Numbered from the stretch's first letter, positions 7,601 to 17,425 are shown. The stretch: 31,095 bases of DNA from JAAYCB01 sp012744395 (GCA_028703175.1 JAQVNJ010000065.1:1-31095); one strand, 5' to 3'. Program-made: numbers and translations. Notes: a model not told the origin generated them from the sequence alone.

Positions 7601-10600
7601 GTCCGCTCGACCCGCCAGGCGGCGGTCGTGTTCTGGAGCCGGTTGCCCGGCACTAAGCCGCCGAGAATGCACTCATAAGCAAAACGCCCCTTGCCGGTGA
7701 TCGCGAAGCGAACCTGCTGCGGACCCGAAACCAGCAGCGAAGCCGGGACATCGACGATTCGCGTTGCGGACGACGCGTCGATTTCAAGCGTTTTCACCGC
7801 CGTGCCGTTGACGAAGATTTCCAGCCGACAGGGTCCGGCGTCGAACGGCCGGTCGGCGAACCAGCCGCAAAGCGCCTGCACGGCGGGGCCCGTCGCCCTC
7901 TCGGGCGACCAGCGATGCCCGCTGCGGTGGGCGAGCAGCCAGTCGACCGCAGTCTTGGCCGAACCGGGCCGCACCTGTTCGGCGGCCAGTGCGCGGAGCG
8001 CTTCAAGCTCCGCCAGGGGCGCGCTGTCCGCCTGGAGATCGCGCTGGGCGGCCACGTCGAGCAGTTCGCCGGCCGGTCCGGCGCGGTCCATCGCCGCAAA
8101 CGCCAGGGCCAGGTAGAGCAGCGACCGCGTGGAAAGCTCGCCGCGGATCCGCTGCAAGCGATTGGCGAGGTTGAAATCGCCCTGGCCGGCCAGCGCCATG
8201 GCGTGCAGGATGACCGCCTTGGCGTCGTCGTTGGTCCCCGCGGCCGCGAGTTGTTCGCGCAAGTATTCCAGGGCTTTTGGCAGCGTGCTTGGGGGCAGGG
8301 GATAGGCGGCGGCCTTGGCAAGACTCAACGCCCAAATAGCCTGGGAGGTTGCGAAAAGCTGCGATCGGGCGCTGTGCCAGGTCCAACCCCAGCCGCCGTC
8401 GTCCGACTGAGACAACACGAATAGGCCAATCGCCGACCGCACGCGGTCGTCCAGTTCGCGCATCGCGAGCCCGTCCGCGGCTTCTGCCTTCGTCAAGAGA
8501 CGCCGCAAAGCAAGCGAAGCCATCAGGTCGGCGGCGGCGATCTCCACGTCGGCGGTGATCCGCGCCGTCTCGATCTGGCAGGAGGGCGGACGGCCTAGAA
8601 CGGAGTCGAGCAGGCAGCGCTCGACGGTGGGACTGACGAGGATTTGCAGGCTCGGCGAGCGGATCGGCGCTGCCTCGGGCGGCTCGACCAGGGCAGCCGC
8701 ATCCGCCGTCGCCAGGCCGGAGCGGATGGCATGCACGGCCGCGCCGAAGGGCAAGAGCGGAACGACGCGCCGCACGGTTACGCGGTCGCCCTCCGTGACG
8801 GCCGTCAATTCAAACTCGATCCGCACGTCGGGATCAGACCCTGCCGATCCGGCCGCCTCGGCGGGCTCGGGGCGGAGGAACTCCCGCTGGAATACCAGTT
8901 CAGCGCTGCCGCTCTTGGCGGCCTGAATCGTCTTCGCTTCTTCAACCGACCGGCCCAGAATGGTCGTCTTCAGCACAACGTCGATCGGACCACCGTCGGG
9001 CCGTGTTTGATGGACCGAGACGGGGATCTCGGCCTTGTCGCCTTCGACAAAGCCCAGCGGCAGCCGGAGTTCGGCGGACAGTCCCTTCTTGGCGACCAGC
9101 GATCGGCTCGTTTCGCCGACGAGCGTGTCGGCGGTGATCCCCGTTGCCCGGATCTGCCAGGTGGTCTCCCGCCTCGGCGCCTCGAGCGTGACGGTCGCTC
9201 GGCCGGACTCGTCGGTGATCACGGCGGGGTTCCAGTAGCCGTCTTCGTCGCTCGTGGGGGTCGGCGCGGACCAGGGGTCCGCCGGCGGCAAGGCGGCCGC
9301 GGCAGGAGGCGCGAACGGATCGGCGGCGAACGGATCGGCGGCGAACGGATCGGCGGCGAACGGATCGGCNNNNNNNNNNNNNNNNNNNNNNNNNNNNNNN
9401 NNNNNNNNNNNNNNNNNNNNNNNNNNNNNNNNNNNNNNNNNNNNNNNNNNNNNNNNNNNNNNNNNNNNNCTTCGTCGCTCGTGGGGGTCGGCGCGGACCA
9501 GGGGTCCGCCGGCGGCAAGGCGGCCGCGGCAGGAGGCGCGAACGGATCGGCGGCGAACGGATCGGCGGCGAACGGATCGGCGGCGAACGGATCGGCCGGG
9601 GCCTGTTGTGGGGGATCGACGACCGCCGGCGGCCCCTCGCTGCCGCCTGCGATGCCACTGCCGGGGCCGTCCATCCCGCCGAGTCCGCCGAATCCGCCGC
9701 CCGCGGCCGCTGTGCCGCCGGGCTTGGCAACGGCGGACTGGCGGCTCTCTTCCTCCGCCCGCCGGGTCTCGATCCGCTGCCGTTCGGAGAGAATCTGCGG
9801 ATCGACCGCTGCACTCTCGGGATGGTACGAAAAGGTGATGCTCGATCCGGTCCGCATCTCCGTATCGCGAGAGACGCCGCGGAACAGGTCCGCCGGATGC
9901 GCGCCGGGCAAGGGGAACCGTTCCCGGACGGATTGCTCCAGCATGGCCAGGCAGACCTCGGCCGAGACCGGTTTGCCCAGCGGATCGGTCGTCTTCACGG
10001 TCAGCTCGAGCTGTTCGCCCGGCCGAATCGGCCCTTCCGCGCCGCCGGCCCGTTTCCACGCCAGGTCGATCACAAGCTCGCGCTCGACTGCCAGCAGCGC
10101 GCTGGCTTGGTGGAGACGCCTGGTTGCCCGCAGATCGCCCTTCGGGTGGGCCTCGTCGGTGATGACCGCAACGGCCAACTCGAAGTTGGACGCCAACTGG
10201 GCAGTCACGGGAATCGACAGCGGGTTCGGCCCGGACCGCAGCTCCACGAGCCGATAGCCGAGGATCCGCGCTGCCTGAAACGTGATCAATCCCAGCGCGG
10301 GCCTCCCCCGCCAGTGGATGATCACGTCGGCCGTCTCGCCGACCTGCCAGGTGAGGCGGTCGGCGAGAACCCGCAGACGCGTCGGGTCTTCGTCCGCCGA
10401 AATCTCCAGTTCGGTTTGCGCGGAGACGGGATGATCGAACGGGTCCGTCCCCTCGGCGCGGAGCACGTAGCGCCCGCCGGCCTCCAGGGCGAGGCTCGTG
10501 CGCCCGACGCCGCTGGCCTGGTCCGTCGCCAGGTCGATCGTCCGGACCAGGCGTTGGCCCTCGATGCCGGCAACCGTGGTCCGCTCGAAGACCTTCAGCG

Positions 10601-13511
10601 CGAGCTTTTCGCCCACCGGCTTCCCTTCGGGCGTGAACGTCTCCGCCCTGATCTCGAACAATTCGCCGGCGAGGAACACCGTTCTCGCGGTTGAAAGCCT
10701 GATGGTGTATCCCTGCTTGGCGAGTTGGATGTCCACGCTGGCCTGAAGATTCCGCTGCGGCAGCTCGGCTTTCAGAGCGACCCGTTGGGTTTCGTGGAAC
10801 TGGCGCGTCGGGAGTGAGAATCGCACGACGCCGCGCTCGTCGGTCCGTGCCGTGCGGGGCAAGTCGTCGCCGAGCATGTAGCGGACTTGCCTCCCGGCGA
10901 GCGGCGCGCCGTAGCAGGTTTCGGCTCGAATCGTCCCTTCGATGGTTTCGCCCCGGTAATAGACCGATCGCGGGCAGTCGATCACCAGCCGCACCAGCGC
11001 CGGCCGGTAGGCGTGCACGCGGAGCGTGCTATCATAGGAGCGACCGTGGTGATCGTGAACCACCAAACGGCACTGGCCTTCGGGGCACGACGCCGGCAAG
11101 GTGAACGCGTCGTGAAACGTGCCGAATCGGCCGAGCGTGAGCCTCTTCTGCCTCACCAGCCGGCGGCGGGCGTCGTAGAGTTCGAGCCGGCACTGCTTGC
11201 CCTCGTCGACCGCGTACCCGCCGGTCGCCACGCGGCGAATCCAGCCGCAGGCCTGGACCGGATCGCCGGCCCGATAGGCGGGCCGGTCCGTTTGAAGGTA
11301 GCCCGCGTGGTCCAGCCCTTTGGCGATTCTTAGTCCGGCCAGGCCGATCGCGTTCGACGCGGCGTGCCCACCCGAGAGGGCAAGCACACAGACAGTCTCC
11401 GCCTGGGCAAGCTGCCTGAGCTTCGTGCAAAACACGCCATCCGGCCCCGTCTCCGCTTCGGCGAGCATTTCCCGACCGTCGGAAATCAGCAGCCTCGCGC
11501 CGGGCCAGGGCTTGCCGGTGCGCAGATTCTCGGCAAACACGAAAACTTCGCCGCGCGAGCACTTGACGATCACGTCCAGGTCGCTGCGGATCGCCAGCGT
11601 GGTCGATTCGAGATGGTCGCTGCTCGCCGTGACGGCCATCACGCCGGCCTGATCCCCCTCGAAGGGCGTCTCGACGATCGTCTGGAATTCCTGATGCGCG
11701 CGGTAGCCAGCGATGGAGAGCTCGCTCGTCTTGTCCGGGTCGATCAGGCCGACGTCGAGTCGTTCGATGCCCGGCGGGCCGAACATCTTGCGGAAGTATG
11801 TCTCCATGTCGATGTGGTACGCCCGGATCGTTACGGACTCGATGTTCCGCGTCGCCAGCCGCAAGCGGACCGGCTGGTTGGTGCGAAAGACGTGCTCCGT
11901 GGCCAACGAGACGTGCTTCTCGGACAGCCGGGCGATCGCTTGCCGTGCGTCCGCCGCCTTGCTGCCCTGTTCGGCCTTTCGATACGCATCGAGGGCCTCC
12001 TCAAACTTGCCCAGGTCTTGTTCGAGCGTCTCGGCGATGCGGAGTTGGCCCCGGTCCGCCTCCGGCGTGCCCGGGTGTTTCGAAACCAGACGTGCCCAGG
12101 CGGCGATCGCCTCGTCGAACTTCTCTTCCGTGTGGAGCATTTCGCCGAAGAGAAACAGAATCTCGCGGCATCGGTGATCGAGCGGGTGGTGCGCCAGAAA
12201 CTCCGCGAGGCTCTTCCCGGCCTCCGCCAGCCGCCCCTGCCGGCGCTGCTCAATGCCCTCGAGGTATTCCGTATCGATCACCGCCTGCTGGACCCCGCTC
12301 CACCGTTCGTCGGCGGGATGCTCCACGAGAAACCGGCGCCAGACGGCCAGCGCGTCGTCGAATCTCGACTGCGCCTGGTAGCTGCGGCCGAGCAGTTCGA
12401 GTGCTTCGGGCAGCTCGCCGCTGCGGGCCAGTCGCTCGTCGCCGAGAAGACCTTGCAGCCGATCCGCGGCGTCGGCGAAACGCTGTAGATGGAAAGCGCT
12501 CTTGGCAGTCAACAGCCGCGCCTTGGAGGCCAGGGGGTGTTCCGGAAACCGCGCCAGAAACGATTCCAGGGCCGCAACGCCCAGGTCCAGCTCGGCTGCG
12601 TTTGCCGGCTCCGGAATCCCCCGGGTTTCCGCCAGCCGGAAGGCGGCCTCGGCGATCCGCGGGGAGTCCGACTGTCCGCATTCGGCGAGGAGGTCTTCCC
12701 ACGTCCGGCGAGCTTCCGCGCGCTTCCCGGATGACAATTGGCACTCGCCCAGGCGGAACCGCGCTTCGACCAGCAGGGCATGGCCGGGATGATCGTCCGC
12801 GAATCGGGCGAAGCGCTCGATGGCCGCAGCGCCATCGCCCAGCTCCTGGCAGCAGCGGGCGGCCAGCAGTTCGACCTCGGGCCGCTTCGCCGCCCCCAAA
12901 CCCGCGCCGAGCGCCGCCGAATAGAACTCCAGCGCCTTGCGGTAGTCCGGTTCCCCCAGCGGATCGCTTGGCTGGAACGCCGCGTCGGCAAACTCGAGGT
13001 AGATGCCCGCAATCTGCTGCTTTCGACCGCTTCCGAACAGGTCCTCCGCCTCGCCGCGATAGATCCGTTCGGCCGCTCGATAGTCGCCTTGACCGACGGC
13101 GGCCGCGGCTTCCTCGAACCGGGCACGGCGCTGCCAAGGGCTTTGGGGAAACGCTTTGCTGACCGACGCGAAGACTTCGGCCGCCTTGGCATACTCGCCT
13201 TGAAGCGCCAGGGCCCTCCCCTTCAAATAAAAGAGGCAGTCCGTTGCCCCGGCGCCCCGGGCGATTGCCGCCTCGATGGCCTGAATCGCCTCGCCGTAAT
13301 CGCGGTCCTGCATCCGCTGTCGGATCGCCTCGTCGACCGCGGGAGCGAGAACGGCGCGCCGCTGCGAATCGTCCACGGCGGTGCCCTTGACCGCTTCGGT
13401 AGGCGCTGCCGGTTCAGCCCCTGCCGCGTTCTCCAGACAAACGCCCAGCAGCAGGGCCGCGATGCTCGATACCCAGCCGGCGCGCGGCACGAAAAGACTC
13501 TGGCGAGACAT
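4633..13511 (-). CDS. Giant secreted alpha-2-macroglobulin family protein with TPR and STN-like modules (interrupted by an assembly gap)
   Basis: Read leftward from ATG 13511 (GGGAG 7 bases upstream) to TGA 4633-4635. The N-half and C-half lie in different frames across the N gap. Removing the Ns and one of two identical 127-bp flanks (227 bp) joins them into one 2,883-residue frame. Order: signal peptide (1-37); TPR-type helical repeats (about 40-600); macroglobulin beta domains, with the MG2 signature GYLQTDRPAYRAGD near 735; Gly-rich and ADPFA-repeat linker (about 1290-1340); A2M core beginning YWNPAVITDESG near 1348; alpha/alpha-toroid domain (about 1550-1800) with DDGGWGWTW; the bacterial C-terminal MG domain; a second TPR block (about 2060-2370); further beta domains; an STN-like secretin N-domain (about 2610-2760); and a Gly/Met-rich tail. 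Bacterial A2Ms trap proteases in the periplasm through a CxEQ thioester. Here the equivalent site reads SCQIET, so covalent trapping is doubtful. Confidence 0.88.
4810..4862 (-). repeat. Short imperfect repeats encoding the Gly/Met-rich tail
   Basis: Repeated CATGCCACCTCC and close variants on the + strand encode GGM/GGMG runs (GGMGGGMGGGM) near the C-terminus of the giant A2M protein. The same Gly-Gly-Met composition returns in its last dozen residues. It is a low-complexity, probably flexible tail. Confidence 0.7.
9243..9369. repeat. 127-bp direct repeat, left copy at gap edge
   Basis: Identical to 9470-9596. It begins CTTCGTCGCTCGTGGGGG and ends in four 15-bp units. The match stops exactly at the first N. 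Confidence 0.92.
9370..9469. other. 100-N scaffold gap, probably false
   Basis: Exactly 100 undetermined bases. The sequence ending at 9369 and the sequence beginning at 9470 carry the same 127 bp. This is what results when two contigs that overlap by a k-mer length are scaffolded with a standard spacer instead of being merged. Confidence 0.9.
9470..9596. repeat. 127-bp direct repeat, right copy at gap edge
   Basis: Identical to 9243-9369. It begins at the first base after the N run, and the sequence diverges after 9596 (CGGGGCC instead of Ns). Confidence 0.92.
9541..9596 (-). repeat. 15-bp tandem repeat encoding (ADPFA)n
   Basis: About four units of AACGGATCGGCGGCG on the + strand; the same array is at 9314-9369. 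On the coding strand each unit gives Ala-Asp-Pro-Phe-Ala, a flexible linker just before the A2M core. True copy number cannot be trusted, because the assembly break falls here. Confidence 0.85.
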
Positions 13512-13918
13512 GATGAGTCTCCCGGTTTTCCCAGGCGGCGGCCGGGGATATGGGAACGCCCCCCCGCGAGAAGGCCTGGCCGACTTCATCTTAGTCCGCG
13601 TTGCGATTGCCGCAAGCTTTCGGCAATTGACATGCTTTCCCCCCACTTGGGGCACTTCAGCGACAGGGCGGGAATCAGGAGGCCAGGGCGAGGCATGGCT
13701 GGAGAGCACCGACTGTGGCAGAATTGTCGGCAGGTTGCCGGCGCAGCCGCAACGCAACGCTGCCAAGAAAATCGCGGCAGGTCCCGTTTGCGGAGGGCGA
13801 TTGCAGGATTACGAAAGGGAACGGAAATTCCTCCACACGAAAACCAGGCTTGGGCGAAGACCAGGCTGCCAATTCCGATGAGGTCCGATGGACCACACAC
13901 GTGCAAGGAGACGATCCG
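13512..13918. promoter_or_regulatory. Divergent intergenic region between the A2M gene and the Gfo/Idh gene
   Basis: 407 bp without a credible gene. It holds a 22-bp near-perfect palindrome at 13606-13627 (arms ATTGCCG and CGGCAAT around an AAGCTT centre, with one mismatched pair). Leftward, TTGCGG (13615 to 13610) and TAAGAT (13593 to 13588) are 16 bp apart and could be the promoter of the A2M gene, with the -35 inside the palindrome. Rightward, TTGACA at 13627-13632 abuts the palindrome but has no convincing -10. AAGGAG lies 8 bases before ATG 13919. Confidence 0.4.
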
Positions 13919-15229
13919 ATGAGCTCGAATCTGATTCGTGTCAGTTCGCAGTCCCGGCGTGAATTCCTCCGGCGCTCGGCGGCGGCCGCGGCGGCTGTGC
14001 CTGCCTTGGGCATCGCCCGGCTGGCCCATGCTGCCGGCAGCGATGTGATCCGGATTGGCATGATCGGCTGCGGCGGACGCTGTACGGGCGCGGCGATCGA
14101 CGCCATGACCGCCGACCCGGCGACACGGCTGGTCGCCATGGCCGATCCGTTCCTCGATCGCGTCAAGGCCAAGCGCGACGTGCTGGGCAAGGCGAAGCCC
14201 GAGCAGGTCCAGGTCGACGATGACCACTGCTTCTGCGGGCTGGACGGCTATCGGGAGGTCATCGAGTCGGCCGACTACGTGCTGATCGCCTGCGCGGCCA
14301 AGTTCCATCCGCTGTATGCCAAGGCCGCCGTGGAGGCCGGCAGGCACGTTTTCGTGGAGAAACCGCACGGGATCGACCCCGGGGGCGTCAAGGTCCTGCT
14401 CGAAGCCGCCGAAATCGCCAGGAAGAAGAATCTGGGCCTCTTGTCCGGCCTCCAGAGCCGGTTCAGCGCGCCCATCCGCGAGACCATCGATCGCGTGCAC
14501 GACGGCCAGATCGGCGAGATCGTGGCCATCGAGGAGAACTACCTCCGCGGTCCTTACGGGCGCACGGACCGGCCCAAGGACCTCCGCGAACTGGAGATCC
14601 AGATCGGCAACCAATACCGCTTCGCCTGGCTGTGCGGCGACGACGTGCCCCAGTCGCTGGTGCACAACCTCGACCGGGCCACCTGGGCGCTGAAGGAAAC
14701 GCCCCCGGAGAGATGCCGCGGCTTGGGTGGGCGATCCGGCGTGCAGAATCTGCTCGGCGACGTGTTCGACCACCACTCGGTCACCTATCAGTACGCCGAT
14801 GGCGTGCGTCTGTATGCCTTCTGCCGCACGACCCTCCACTGCTTCAACGAGACCTCCAGCATCTACCTGGGCACCAAGGGCGTCGCCTATCCGATGGCCG
14901 GGCGGATCACGGGGCAAAACGAATGGACGTTCGCCGGCAAACAGGAGCCGGCAACCGTCGTCGAACACCGCGAACTGCTCAAGTCGGTTCGCGCCGGCAA
15001 GCCGCTCAACTGCGGCGACTACATGGCCCGCAGCACGCGGGTGGGCGTTATGGGCCAGATGTCCTGCTACAGCGGCAAGGAGGTCACCTGGGACCAGGTG
15101 TGCCAATCGGACTACTTCATCCCGCCCAAACCCGAGGCCTGCACGTGGGACATGGAACCGCCGACCAAGGCCGACGCAGACGGCGTCTACCCGGTGTGCT
15201 TCACACCCGGGGTGAGTCAGAACGTCTGA
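13919..15229 (+). CDS. Gfo/Idh/MocA family oxidoreductase with Tat signal
   Basis: 436 residues. NAD(P)-dependent oxidoreductase of the glucose-fructose oxidoreductase/inositol dehydrogenase superfamily, predicted to be exported folded with its cofactor by the Tat pathway. ATG 13919 is preceded by AAGGAG at 8 bases. The N-terminus shows the twin-arginine motif S-R-R-E-F-L (residues 12-17), an Ala-rich hydrophobic stretch and a cleavage site near AHA-AG (38-39). The Rossmann glycine motif GMIGCGG is at 47-53 and the conserved EKPHG at 147-151, with K148 the expected catalytic/cofactor lysine. The C-terminal half is the family's beta-sheet domain. Such secreted members are strongly expanded in planctomycetes and are usually tied to sugar catabolism, but the substrate cannot be read here. 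The following esterase gene starts 108 bp later on the same strand, so an operon is plausible. Confidence 0.9.
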   Translation: MSSNLIRVSSQSRREFLRRSAAAAAAVPALGIARLAHAAGSDVIRIGMIGCGGRCTGAAIDAMTADPATRLVAMADPFLDRVKAKRDVLGKAKPEQVQVDDDHCFCGLDGYREVIESADYVLIACAAKFHPLYAKAAVEAGRHVFVEKPHGIDPGGVKVLLEAAEIARKKNLGLLSGLQSRFSAPIRETIDRVHDGQIGEIVAIEENYLRGPYGRTDRPKDLRELEIQIGNQYRFAWLCGDDVPQSLVHNLDRATWALKETPPERCRGLGGRSGVQNLLGDVFDHHSVTYQYADGVRLYAFCRTTLHCFNETSSIYLGTKGVAYPMAGRITGQNEWTFAGKQEPATVVEHRELLKSVRAGKPLNCGDYMARSTRVGVMGQMSCYSGKEVTWDQVCQSDYFIPPKPEACTWDMEPPTKADADGVYPVCFTPGVSQNV

Positions 15230-15337
15230 CTATCCGGCGGTTGAGCCTCGACGATGACCAGATGGAATCTGGCGGAATCGATGGAGCCCTCGCGGCACGC
15301 ATTTCGAATCCCCCAACAAGAAACGGAGGCGTTGACA

Positions 15338-17386
15338 ATGACCAATCAAACAGTTGCGACCGCCAGGACGATTGTCTTTCTCTTGATGTTCCTGACCTGC
15401 CTGGCCGCTGGGCGGAAGAGCGGAGCCGATATTTTGGAGCATCTTGGTTCGATGGCGGACAGACTGACCAATCAAACGAAGCCGCCCGCGACGCTGGAGG
15501 AATGGAAGGCAGGCCGAGAGGAACTCCGAAAGAAGTACATGGAAATCATCGGTCTCGACCCGCTTCCGGAAAAGACTCCGCTTCATCCCAGGCTCGTGGG
15601 GGCGGCGGTTGATTTGGACCACTGTACTTTTCAACGCGTCGTGTTTGAAAGCCGCCCGAAGGTCTTTGTGGCAGCCCACCTCTATATTCCGAAAGGCGTT
15701 TCATTCCCCGTTCCCGCTGTCATTCACGTTCCCGGCCACAGCCGGAGAGACGCATACAGGGCCCATCCGCGCACGTATGCCGAGAATGGTTTCGTGTCGA
15801 TCGCCCTGCCGATGGTCGGTGAAGAGGGTAAACGGGGCGCCGGATGGGGCAAGTGCGGGGAATACGGCCCGATCAGGGGCCACTTCAACTGGTACAGTAC
15901 GGGTTATTCCGCAATCGGACCTTCGGTCTGGGACGGGATCCGCGCCGTGGACTACCTGCTGACGCTCAAGGACGCCAACGGGCGTGCGATGGTGGCAGAA
16001 GACAAGATCGGCATGGCCGGTCTCTCAGGTGGTTCGGCGCGCACGTTCTGGACAGTCATCGCTGATCCGCGCATCGCCTGCGCCGCTGCCTCATGCGGAT
16101 TTACAGCAATCGAGGATTACGACCGGCCGGGAGGGATCAATGGTACGTGTGATGTGCACCTCTTCTACAATTGCTTCGGCCTGACCTATGGGGAACTCTA
16201 TAGCCTGATTGCGCCCAGGGCATTGCTCGTTCAGCATGGAACCAAGGATACGCTCTATCCAAACCCGAAGCCTGTTGCTGATTATGTCGGGCAGATCTAC
16301 AAGCTTTACGGGAAACCGGAGAGATTTGAGTTTGCTGTTTATGATCAAGGACACAGTTACGGGGGCGGCGTCTGGGATCGTGAAAATTCCTGGATGGACA
16401 AGTGGCTGCGGGCGGGAGACTCACCCTTGACGCTCCACGGCGAATTCGCCACGACGCTGACCTGCTTCCCCGACGGGGAGCCTGCCGACATGGCCCATAC
16501 GGAACAGCTCTTCACGCCCCCGACTCCTCAGTGGACGATCAAGACCAGAGAGGAATTCGGTCAATTCAGACAGACTCTCATGAGACACCTCAAGCACAGC
16601 ATTATCCCGACCGCCTTCGAAGACCTCGATGCCCAACTGCGAACCGTGGAGCAGGAGGAGCATCCGGAGTACTTCGTCCGACGGAAGGAGCTGACGTTGG
16701 GCAGTGGAGCGCTGACGCACCGGGGCACCTTCTTCGGCAAGCCGAAAGGAGCCCGCAAGACCGTGATTCGGCTGGCCGACGACAAGATCGACGAAGCCGC
16801 CCTCACCGCCTTCTACCGCAACACCTTCCTTGAAGACGGCGTCAACCTGTTTTGTCTTGAAATCACCGGAATCGGAGAAAACCCGTGGTCGACGGCGAAC
16901 CGTTATCTGTACGACCGTTTTGCACAGCTTGTCGGCCACACGAAATGCTCGCTGCGCATCAACGATATCCTTGCCGCAGTTGCGACCATCTCCCGAGAGC
17001 AAGAGGTGAACCCCGAGGCCATCTATCTGTGGGGGAAAGGGAACCTTGCCGTGCCGGTGATCTACAGCGCTGTGGTAAACAGTCAGATTGCCGGTGTCAT
17101 TTTGGAGGACGCGCCGGATCGCCACGTCGGGATTACTCCCGTCGAGGCAACCGAATGCGAAACAGCGCTGTTTCACATCCTTAAATACGCTGATATTCCC
17201 CAGGCGTGCGGATTGATCTTTCCCCGCAGGATAATTCTCACGGGGAAGAAATCGGCTGGGCTGCAATGGACAAAAGCACTTTACGGAGATCTCGGGGCCG
17301 GGGAGAGTTTTGTTGAGCACGAAGGGGCGGTGACCGCTTTGCTCAACAACCTTCCCAGCCGAGGTTTGGCCCCACCCATGCGTTGA
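15338..17386 (+). CDS. Two-domain alpha/beta hydrolase, acetyl-xylan-esterase-like
   Basis: 682 residues. ATG 15338 is chosen because CGGAGG lies 8 bases upstream and a signal-peptide-like stretch follows (ARTIVFLLMFLTCLAAG). The first domain (about 90-390) is an esterase fold: nucleophile elbow G-L-S-G-G with Ser230, Asp304 in HGTKDTLYP and His339 in DQGHSYG give a plausible catalytic triad. The second domain (about 430-680) looks like a second alpha/beta hydrolase, but its elbow position reads GKGNL (in YLWGKGNLAVPVIY) without serine, so it is probably non-catalytic. The likely role is de-esterification of a polysaccharide or a related carboxylester outside the cytoplasm, in line with the neighbouring secreted oxidoreductase. 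The exact substrate is inference. GC looks somewhat lower than in the flanking genes. Confidence 0.82.
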   Translation: MTNQTVATARTIVFLLMFLTCLAAGRKSGADILEHLGSMADRLTNQTKPPATLEEWKAGREELRKKYMEIIGLDPLPEKTPLHPRLVGAAVDLDHCTFQRVVFESRPKVFVAAHLYIPKGVSFPVPAVIHVPGHSRRDAYRAHPRTYAENGFVSIALPMVGEEGKRGAGWGKCGEYGPIRGHFNWYSTGYSAIGPSVWDGIRAVDYLLTLKDANGRAMVAEDKIGMAGLSGGSARTFWTVIADPRIACAAASCGFTAIEDYDRPGGINGTCDVHLFYNCFGLTYGELYSLIAPRALLVQHGTKDTLYPNPKPVADYVGQIYKLYGKPERFEFAVYDQGHSYGGGVWDRENSWMDKWLRAGDSPLTLHGEFATTLTCFPDGEPADMAHTEQLFTPPTPQWTIKTREEFGQFRQTLMRHLKHSIIPTAFEDLDAQLRTVEQEEHPEYFVRRKELTLGSGALTHRGTFFGKPKGARKTVIRLADDKIDEAALTAFYRNTFLEDGVNLFCLEITGIGENPWSTANRYLYDRFAQLVGHTKCSLRINDILAAVATISREQEVNPEAIYLWGKGNLAVPVIYSAVVNSQIAGVILEDAPDRHVGITPVEATECETALFHILKYADIPQACGLIFPRRIILTGKKSAGLQWTKALYGDLGAGESFVEHEGAVTALLNNLPSRGLAPPMR

Positions 17387-17425
17387 GAGCGGACGGCGGC
17401 AGCCTTGTGCAAAACCGCGTGAGAT

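Noticed and set aside
9243..9596. A genuine 127-bp tandem duplication or an inserted element at the N gap
   Set aside because: The copies end exactly at the Ns, the spacer is exactly 100 Ns, and collapse restores the frame. A biological duplication would not explain all three.
9310..9600. CRISPR-like array
   Set aside because: Units of 15 bp are directly adjacent without spacers and encode in-frame ADPFA, so this is a coding repeat.
13627..13655. Rightward sigma-70 promoter from TTGACA 13627-13632
   Set aside because: No acceptable -10 at 16-18 bp spacing (GGGCAC and neighbours), so it is mentioned only as part of the intergenic region.
13512..13766. 85-codon upstream extension of the A2M gene
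   Set aside because: The extension covers the palindrome and promoter region, has noise-like composition and would hide the signal peptide; ATG 13511 has a good ribosome-binding site.
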